In this document: piece by piece, positions 32,391 to 38,198 of the stretch
How the letters are laid out: the number at the start of each line of letters is the position of its first letter
Numbering within the stretch: the first letter of the stretch is position 1
Source: Verrucomicrobiaceae bacterium
GTDB taxonomy: Bacteria > Verrucomicrobiota > Verrucomicrobiia > Verrucomicrobiales > DEV007
NCBI GenBank assembly: GCA_009936795.1
Contig: JAACDM010000081.1
Location: 1 to 38,198 of the forward strand
Length of the DNA: 38,198 bases
Direction: 5' to 3'
Made by a program: the position numbers and the translations under genes
The notes under the pieces: model-generated
Told to the model about the DNA's origin: nothing
The model's database searches: none
The model's input: the letters and a program-made list of their open reading frames with translations, nothing else

Positions 32391-35300
32391 CTATTCAGCA
32401 ACGGAGAGACGTAAGAAACGCACTTCCATTGAGCTCTCGAGAGTGAGCGTGACGGATTCTTTCGTGGCATCGATGACCGTGGTGCCTGACTCACTGGCAG
32501 TGGCACCGGCAGGCTGCCACGCTTTGAGGTCGGAAGAGACTTCGACCTTGATAGGTGAACCGTCGAGATCTCGGCGGCGCTGATAGCTTATGGAGACGGC
32601 ATCGCCTTCGGTCGCAGCAGTAATGAGTGAACCGCTGTCCGCAGGTCGTGGATCTTTGGCAAAGGCATACTCAATCCGATTGACCAGGCCATCTTCATCT
32701 GGGTCGGCCATAGGACCCACGATGGCGGCATCGCCTAACTGATCGGCGCTAAACGACTCGGCTTGCCACTGGGCGAAGGTGAGACCTGGCTGAGGTTCGC
32801 TACCCCCGTCAGCCGTCCCAGGGCTGCCTTGATCGGAGGCAGAGGCGTTCCAGCTCTGAACTTCATCGGCGTAGGCATCCAGTGAGGTTCGTTCTAGTGA
32901 ACGCCCCGTGCCATCGGCTGCGATCGGCCAGGGCTCGGCATCGTTGTAGCGCAACGAATCTTCGGTGATCTTAGTCGTCTTCTCGACTCCATTGTCGAGA
33001 TAGGTCTCACCAGGACGCTCAAGTGTGAGACGTTCGCCATCATTGTTCAGTCGGCCGTCGTAGCCTCCAAAGATGGTGATTCCGTCAGGGATGCTTGGGT
33101 AGAGTGTGCGTGCTGCATCGCTGGTGGCGCGAGTGACGAGAATGACTTCTCCTCCTGCCATGGTTACGCCCTCCGGAACAGTGAAGCCTATTCCGCTGAT
33201 GCGCCAGCCTGCAAGACTGACAGAAGCTTCGGAGCGATTGACGAGTTCCAGATATTCTCCAGCATCGTCGGCCTGAGAGGAATTATACATAATTTCCGAG
33301 AAGACGATCTGGCCGAGGCGTGGTGCACTGTTGACGTCTCCAAGAGAGGCCGTCGCTTGTGGCGGATATTCCCCTCTTCCTTGCGAATCGACCACGCGCC
33401 CAAACGTGACGCCCTCTTCAGCATCGCCGAAGGAGAAGCCATCGCTGTAGCCGGTCAGCTGGCCGTCGGCCTGAGCGGAGAAAAGATGGACGGCATCGCC
33501 ACGTGAACTGAGTGAGAAGGCTTTGCCAAAAAATTCCGCTGGCAGGTCGGCGTTGTTTGTTGGATCACTGTCATTGTCTTCAAGGATGACGAGGTAACCG
33601 CCAGCAGGAATGTTCGCCCCTGCGGCTATGGCATACTTGCTCGGCTCGTTTGGATCATCGGTGAGGAACCAGCCGCTCACATCGATGGCTTCGGCTCCGC
33701 TGTTCAATAGCTCAATGGCATCGACTGCAGGTGGTGCTGAGTTTGTGAGGATCTCGTTGACCACCACGCCAAAGCTTGGGGCTGTTTCATCGGTGCCTGG
33801 CGAGCCGCCGGGTGCGGCACTGGCGCGCCAGGAGCCACCTTTGTTAGGATCAGCATTGTTGTCCGTAAGAACGAGTGAAAAACCCACGCCGTCGGCTGTT
33901 TGCGGCCAAGCGCCGCCATCACTGTATTCGAACTCCTGAATAACTGCACCTTCAGGACTTATGAGTCCGATCGCTTCGCTACCGTTTTTCAGGCTACCAT
34001 CATAGATTCCTGCAATGGCAATAGCATCGCCATAGCGGAAACGAAACGCTGCTTCATCAACGACGAGGATCAAGCTTGCTTCGGGCGCCAGCACTGCATT
34101 CGGACCGGCTACAAATTCATAACGAAACCCGCGACTAAACTGGCATCCTGTGAGATCTACGACTTGATCGCTGATATTGCGCACCTCGATATACTCGAAG
34201 TCATCGCTACTCACATGACCTGCTGCCGACTCTGCAGCCGTGGGCGGCGCCGGATGATACATCACTTCAGAGATAACCGTGTTCGAGGCGCTCGCTGGAG
34301 TCACCGCGACGCGGTAATAAGATTCCGTAAGGGCGCTCCAGTCTCCACTCGCGGCCCGAACACGCGCTTTTACCCATGCGGATTCTGTAAGAATCACCCC
34401 GCCTGAATATTCAATCGCTTCCGCATCGATCTCCTCGTCAATCGTGCTCGGGTCATTTCCGTTCAGCGTGTAGTAGATCTTTCCTGGATTGAAAAGAGAG
34501 ACCCCTTTGGACGAGAGTTTTAAATTGAAATCTTGTTCAACCGCACTGCCGACTTGCCCGAGATCGACGCCAGCGAGATTGGGATAGAGGCCCCAGTCTT
34601 TGAAATTGTCGAGCGCTTCCTCGACGCGGTCGGGGAAGAAATCTTCCAGGATGCGTTTCTGTTCAGTCAGCCAGTCGTCATCCCGCGTGTAGGGGTCATT
34701 CGCACGCCTGAAGTCGCCCCATCGAGCACTCTCGGCGACCATGGCGGTGTGGAGTTCGTCAGCTCGTTCTTGCCAGCGGCTAACATTCGCCTCAGGCGTC
34801 AGCGCGCCTCCGTTGAAACTATGTTTCTGGAGGCGATCCCCAAAACGACGGACAAACTCAGGATGATCGCTGAGATCATCGAGGATGCCGGTTGGATCGG
34901 CCGAAGGTGTCGGCAATTTGAAGTTCACCTCTTCGATGATGCGCTCCGTATCCCAGAGAAAGAAGCGCCATGGCAATTCGTCAGGACCGCCTCCGGCCGC
35001 TTTCCAGTTGCCATTGTTCTTAAGGTCGTGATTTCCCATCCACCGCTGAACGATCGTCCAATCGATGTAGTCATCGATATCCACCAGTTCTTCGATGCGT
35101 TCCCACGGCGTGTTGGCGTTAGAGACAGCGCTCTTCATTGCGTTGTACTCTGACAAAGAGCCATTGGTTGGGCTGCCTCCGTTGAGCGCGTCGATCTCTC
35201 CCGCATAGCCTCCGTAATAATCGGCATAGTGCGAGTGATCCATGCGTTCATGGACATTGTAGATTCCCCAGTAGTGGCCATTCAAATAGAGGTGGAAATA

Positions 35301-36689
35301 GTTGCCGTGCCCTGCTCCTTCGAAGCCCATGTCTAACGCTGTGTCGCGTGCAAACTGATCGCGCATCAGTTGGCCTCGTCCCTGTTGGCCACCATTGCTG
35401 TGGTGCCAGGTGTTGTTGTATCGAGCACGCAGATGGATGGCATTGAAGGAAGTCATGGGTGAGTCTTCAATGAGGGGGAAGTTCAATTTCCCAACGCCAT
35501 AGTTCTTTCGAAAGCGCAAACTCATGGCGTGCTTTGGCGAGCGATCCGCATTTCGACTCGCACCACCCTGGGCGCGGAGGCCGCATGGCACTTGCATGGA
35601 TTCTCCGTTTACATTGATGAACTCGGCGGAGACGGCATACTCATATCTGAAATCAGCACCCTCACCTTGTTGCGGCCTGCGAGTCACATTGAGATATAGA
35701 CCATTGCGTCCAAAGAGGTTGTCTTTGTCAGTGACAATCGAGAGCGTTGGGATGTCCTTGAGCGCTTCTTCGATCTCATCTTTGTAGGCAGGATCATCGA
35801 CCACGTCTGGATCCATTTCATAGTCGGCTGTTTGGTTGCTCTCCCAACGAGCAGGATATCCATCCGGTTCATCTTCCTGACGAATCACGTCTTTGGTGAA
35901 TAGGTAAGTATGAGTGTCGATGTTGGTGGGCTCAATCCCATCTCTATAAGCGCGTGCGCGCAACACGGTAGTTTCTTCGATGGCCAAGGGCTCGGTGTAC
36001 TTCTTGCCGGGTGTAAATACTGAACCGGGACCAGGATCGCTTCCGTTTGTGCTGTAGTAGATGATGGCGCCTTCGGTTGCTGTGGTGATGGCAACCGTGA
36101 TAGGCTCATCATAGAAGCCTCGGCTCATACTAAACTTGGTATCGGCAACACGCGGTGGTAGGTCGACGCGACCAGGGCCGTTGGCGGCACGAGGTGTCGG
36201 CGTTTCGAAATAGCGCTCTTCGGTGCCATCGTTCTCATTGTCACCAATCCCATAGGATAGCCCGAGCCTTTGGTTGGGGTATTTGCTAGCAAACTCGCTT
36301 AAGACACTCTCCCCATCTGGGGCGACAAGGGCGAGATACTCACCTGATTCGCTCAGTTCGAAATTTGTATGGAACGTCGATGCGAAGAGACCGCCCTGGT
36401 TCTTACCGGAGGCGAAGATGATCCCGTACCCACCCGGAGAAAGACTGAGAGATCCGGGCACTTTCCATTTGCGGAGATTGCGCCTGTCATCCGTCAGGAA
36501 ATGATCTTTGAGATCCACAGAGCTTCCAGTGGGATTGTAGAACTCGATCCAATCTGAAGAATCGCCATCATCATCCTCAAGAGCTTCCAGATTGGAGGCC
36601 ATGAATTCGGAGATGACCGCCGTGTCCTGCGCGCGAGCAGTGACGATGGCAAGCGCAAGAATGAGGAAAAGGAATTGGGGGTTCTTCAT
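32391..36689 (-). CDS. Secreted CotH-kinase / lamin-tail-domain protein C (1432 aa)
   Basis: Signal peptide (MKNPQFLFLILALAIVTARA), then LTD1 (~24-145, VISEFMASN and DWIEFYNPTG), a chitobiase-like domain (~185-265, YSTNGSDPG), the CotH kinase-like domain (~310-700; GLRAQGGASR ~370-379, LYLNGHYWGIYNVHERMDH, FFLWDTERI with D580/E582), a second chitobiase-like domain (~722-795), LTDs starting near 803 (VISEVMYHP), 975 (VVNEILTN) and 1125 (IVFSEIMYN), and a C-terminal tail (~1295-1432) with DPDEDGLVNRIEYAF, a calcium-binding-like repeat, ending RFLRLSVAE. It is a paralogue of the two genes at the left edge, but lacks their galactose-binding-like segment and has WDTER where they have HDSEH. It lies between the mutarotase gene (50 bases upstream) and the CAP gene. 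Confidence 0.88.
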   Translation of the reverse strand: MKNPQFLFLILALAIVTARAQDTAVISEFMASNLEALEDDDGDSSDWIEFYNPTGSSVDLKDHFLTDDRRNLRKWKVPGSLSLSPGGYGIIFASGKNQGGLFASTFHTNFELSESGEYLALVAPDGESVLSEFASKYPNQRLGLSYGIGDNENDGTEERYFETPTPRAANGPGRVDLPPRVADTKFSMSRGFYDEPITVAITTATEGAIIYYSTNGSDPGPGSVFTPGKKYTEPLAIEETTVLRARAYRDGIEPTNIDTHTYLFTKDVIRQEDEPDGYPARWESNQTADYEMDPDVVDDPAYKDEIEEALKDIPTLSIVTDKDNLFGRNGLYLNVTRRPQQGEGADFRYEYAVSAEFINVNGESMQVPCGLRAQGGASRNADRSPKHAMSLRFRKNYGVGKLNFPLIEDSPMTSFNAIHLRARYNNTWHHSNGGQQGRGQLMRDQFARDTALDMGFEGAGHGNYFHLYLNGHYWGIYNVHERMDHSHYADYYGGYAGEIDALNGGSPTNGSLSEYNAMKSAVSNANTPWERIEELVDIDDYIDWTIVQRWMGNHDLKNNGNWKAAGGGPDELPWRFFLWDTERIIEEVNFKLPTPSADPTGILDDLSDHPEFVRRFGDRLQKHSFNGGALTPEANVSRWQERADELHTAMVAESARWGDFRRANDPYTRDDDWLTEQKRILEDFFPDRVEEALDNFKDWGLYPNLAGVDLGQVGSAVEQDFNLKLSSKGVSLFNPGKIYYTLNGNDPSTIDEEIDAEAIEYSGGVILTESAWVKARVRAASGDWSALTESYYRVAVTPASASNTVISEVMYHPAPPTAAESAAGHVSSDDFEYIEVRNISDQVVDLTGCQFSRGFRYEFVAGPNAVLAPEASLILVVDEAAFRFRYGDAIAIAGIYDGSLKNGSEAIGLISPEGAVIQEFEYSDGGAWPQTADGVGFSLVLTDNNADPNKGGSWRASAAPGGSPGTDETAPSFGVVVNEILTNSAPPAVDAIELLNSGAEAIDVSGWFLTDDPNEPSKYAIAAGANIPAGGYLVILEDNDSDPTNNADLPAEFFGKAFSLSSRGDAVHLFSAQADGQLTGYSDGFSFGDAEEGVTFGRVVDSQGRGEYPPQATASLGDVNSAPRLGQIVFSEIMYNSSQADDAGEYLELVNRSEASVSLAGWRISGIGFTVPEGVTMAGGEVILVTRATSDAARTLYPSIPDGITIFGGYDGRLNNDGERLTLERPGETYLDNGVEKTTKITEDSLRYNDAEPWPIAADGTGRSLERTSLDAYADEVQSWNASASDQGSPGTADGGSEPQPGLTFAQWQAESFSADQLGDAAIVGPMADPDEDGLVNRIEYAFAKDPRPADSGSLITAATEGDAVSISYQRRRDLDGSPIKVEVSSDLKAWQPAGATASESGTTVIDATKESVTLTLESSMEVRFLRLSVAE

Positions 36690-36739
36690 GAGTTTAGGGA
36701 ATGAGCCTGGAGACGGTTGGTCGTCTTGCCAAGCGTAAC

Positions 36740-37621
36740 TTAGGCCAGGCTAAGCGTAAGTGCCAGCTTGTGGGTTTCCCCTGGAGGCACGGCAATAGCG
36801 TCGTCTGCTGCGTTCGTCGTCTCCACGCAGAGCATTTCTTGGTATTCCTGGTCGCCGAAATCGGCCATGCGCTGGGCTTTCGCGATCCACGGATTCCACA
36901 CCACCGTTGAGTGACTGCCTTCTTTGGCGATTCGAATGGTGCGGTCCCAGCCGTTATCATTGACTAGACACGTGTCCGTGGTCTCTAGGTAGATGCGGTC
37001 GACTTCTTCCTGGAAGCGGATCGGACCGGCTTGGGTCTTGCGTGTCTTGCCGTCGATCGAATCGATGTAAGGACGTCCGTCGAGCCCCTCGGCGCGTGCT
37101 TGGTCAATATGGGAAACGGCAAAGTAGGTGTGCAAGGCGCCGGTGTAGGTGAACGGGGATTTTCCTGGATTGTGTACTGATAGTTGAATCGCTAGAGCGT
37201 CACCAAGCGTGGCCTGCAGTCGCAGAACGAAGTCATGTGGGAAGTGCTCGCGGGTCGCTTCATTTGCTTGCAATTCAAGGGTGAGACTAGCAGAGTCCGT
37301 AGAGACGACCTTCCATGAGCGTGTGCGGGCGACACCATGGGCAGGGTAATTCGGCTCATCTGGATGATCGGCGAACCACGGCCAACACACGGGGATACCA
37401 CCACGGATGGCTTTGCCGTCTTTGAAGATGGCTTCTTTACTCAGCCAAAGAACAGGCTTGGCTCCAGCCGGGACGTAAGATAACACATGTGCCCCATGAA
37501 GAGCGACGGTTGCGCTGGCACCCTCGTGAGTAAGCTCGGCGATCGCGAGACCGCCAGGTCCTTCTGCGAATCGAAGGCCTCGGGTTTGCCAATCACGATT
37601 TAAAGTATCGATCAGTGTCAT
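36740..37621 (-). CDS. D-hexose-6-phosphate mutarotase (aldose-1-epimerase family)
   Basis: A 293-residue cytoplasmic beta-sandwich enzyme of the YeaD type. It has RGGIPVCWPWF near 73-83, His95 (PAHGVART), His164 (ALHTYF) and Glu267 (CVETTN), the expected catalytic and substrate-positioning residues. It interconverts the anomers of hexose-6-phosphates such as glucose-6-phosphate. There is no signal peptide. It follows the partial exoprotein gene by 25 bases on the same strand, an odd pairing of a sugar-phosphate enzyme with exported proteins. Confidence 0.93.
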   Translation of the reverse strand: MTLIDTLNRDWQTRGLRFAEGPGGLAIAELTHEGASATVALHGAHVLSYVPAGAKPVLWLSKEAIFKDGKAIRGGIPVCWPWFADHPDEPNYPAHGVARTRSWKVVSTDSASLTLELQANEATREHFPHDFVLRLQATLGDALAIQLSVHNPGKSPFTYTGALHTYFAVSHIDQARAEGLDGRPYIDSIDGKTRKTQAGPIRFQEEVDRIYLETTDTCLVNDNGWDRTIRIAKEGSHSTVVWNPWIAKAQRMADFGDQEYQEMLCVETTNAADDAIAVPPGETHKLALTLSLA

Positions 37622-37646
37622 GGAGACACGAAAGCATCTTCAGGTT

Positions 37647-38198
37647 CTATGGCAACTCGACGCGCAGTCGGACATGGGCGGCAGTCTCACCAGAAAACAC
37701 CGTTCCGATCTCAGTACCACCATCTGGTAGCGATCTCTGTGAGAAGCCTACATCCCAGCCTCGCCCGGCTGGGCGCACGCCTGTCAGTGACCAATTCTGA
37801 AGATCGACCGAGGATTCGATGGTATAAGTGATGTCTGGCCGATCCGCGCCAAGTCTGAATACTACCATCGGCTCGGGCGCGAAGAATAGCGGCCCACGTC
37901 CCATGCTGAGAGCAGGCGCCGTTTCTCGGCGGGTCGGGTCACGGTCGAGGGCGTACTCAAGCAAGGCGGGCCAGCCGTCGCCATCGTCGTCGCTCTCTGG
38001 GCTGGAGATTCCCCATTGTTGAGCCCAGGCTCCGTAGCCTCCATCGTCATTCGTAAACCCTCCGGGCGTGCCGTGAAGAAAGGTGCCGCGTTGCCATTCC
38101 AAGGTTTCTGTGGCGACGAGTTCGAGGGAGGTGCCGGGAACGTTATGCTCGTAGCGGAAATCTAAAATCGCTGCGCCGAATGGTTTGGGTAAGGAAAG
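37647..38198 (-). CDS. C-terminal part of an exported protein with a Ca-binding-like tail (5' end outside window)
   Basis: The frame stays open to the window edge, so the start lies beyond 38198; the visible part is 183 codons. It contains DDDGDGWPALLEYALDRDP, the same D-x-D-x-D-G...EYAL pattern found near the end of CotH/LTD protein C, followed by a beta-rich segment (YTIESSVDLQNWS) and a C terminus HVRLRVELP. Such tails are common at the ends of large secreted proteins of Verrucomicrobiota, and by analogy this is likely another exoprotein, possibly a fourth LTD protein. No catalytic region is visible. Confidence 0.75.
   Translation of the reverse strand, partial: LSLPKPFGAAILDFRYEHNVPGTSLELVATETLEWQRGTFLHGTPGGFTNDDGGYGAWAQQWGISSPESDDDGDGWPALLEYALDRDPTRRETAPALSMGRGPLFFAPEPMVVFRLGADRPDITYTIESSVDLQNWSLTGVRPAGRGWDVGFSQRSLPDGGTEIGTVFSGETAAHVRLRVELP

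Noticed and set aside
1-38198. CRISPR arrays, insertion sequences, tRNA or rRNA genes
   Set aside because: I found no regularly spaced repeats, transposase reading frames or tRNA-like cloverleaf sequences by reading both strands; a covariance search could still reveal small RNAs.

Overview
The window looks like a free-living, Gram-negative-type bacterium of the Planctomycetes-Verrucomicrobia-Chlamydiae group, most likely Verrucomicrobiota. The evidence is very large secreted proteins that combine lamin-tail, chitobiase-like and CotH-kinase domains, a DUF2314/TIGR03067-like lipocalin fusion, a sulfatase, a TonB receptor (so an outer membrane), and genes that mostly lack an obvious Shine-Dalgarno. 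This is inferred from protein architecture; there is no rRNA in the window.

Layout. 1-8.7 kb: two tandem giant CotH/LTD exoproteins on the + strand, the first cut by the window edge. 8.8-9.4 kb: a broken gene for an NADase-type glycan-binding-domain protein. 9.5-12.0 kb: a DUF2314 protein and a hybrid histidine kinase (- strand). 12.2-16.5 kb: the translation cluster rpmI-rplT-pheS-pheT (+), with a structured leader before rplT, a strong hairpin terminator/attenuator before pheS, and an in-frame TAG that splits pheT just before its C-terminal FDX-ACB domain. 16.5-20.25 kb: a cobalamin riboswitch, a BtuB-like TonB receptor and a gamma-glutamyltransferase (-). 20.3-22.2 kb: a sulfatase and a small membrane protein (+). 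22.2-28.9 kb: a tight six-gene operon RDD - SpoIIM - DUF4129-like - DUF4350 lipoprotein - MoxR ATPase - DUF58 (-), whose last gene carries an in-frame TAA. 29.0-31.3 kb: DUF5362 protein (+), XerC/D-type recombinase (-), hisF (+). 31.3-38.2 kb: a - strand run of a partial exoprotein, hexose-6-phosphate mutarotase, a third CotH/LTD exoprotein and a CAP-domain protein.

How it fits together. Two themes stand out. The first is a set of three paralogous secreted CotH-kinase-fold proteins with lamin-tail modules, flanked by other exported proteins; their substrate is unknown. The second is a MoxR/DUF58 membrane operon that is widespread but poorly understood. Four genes (NADase-type glycan-binding, pheT, a small membrane protein, DUF58) have otherwise well-preserved reading frames that are interrupted by a stop or a one-base shift. 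One of them, pheT, should be essential. That points to sequencing error, very recent gene decay, or, less likely, stop-codon readthrough. I see no CRISPR array, insertion sequence, tRNA or rRNA gene, and no stretch over 300 bases without a feature.
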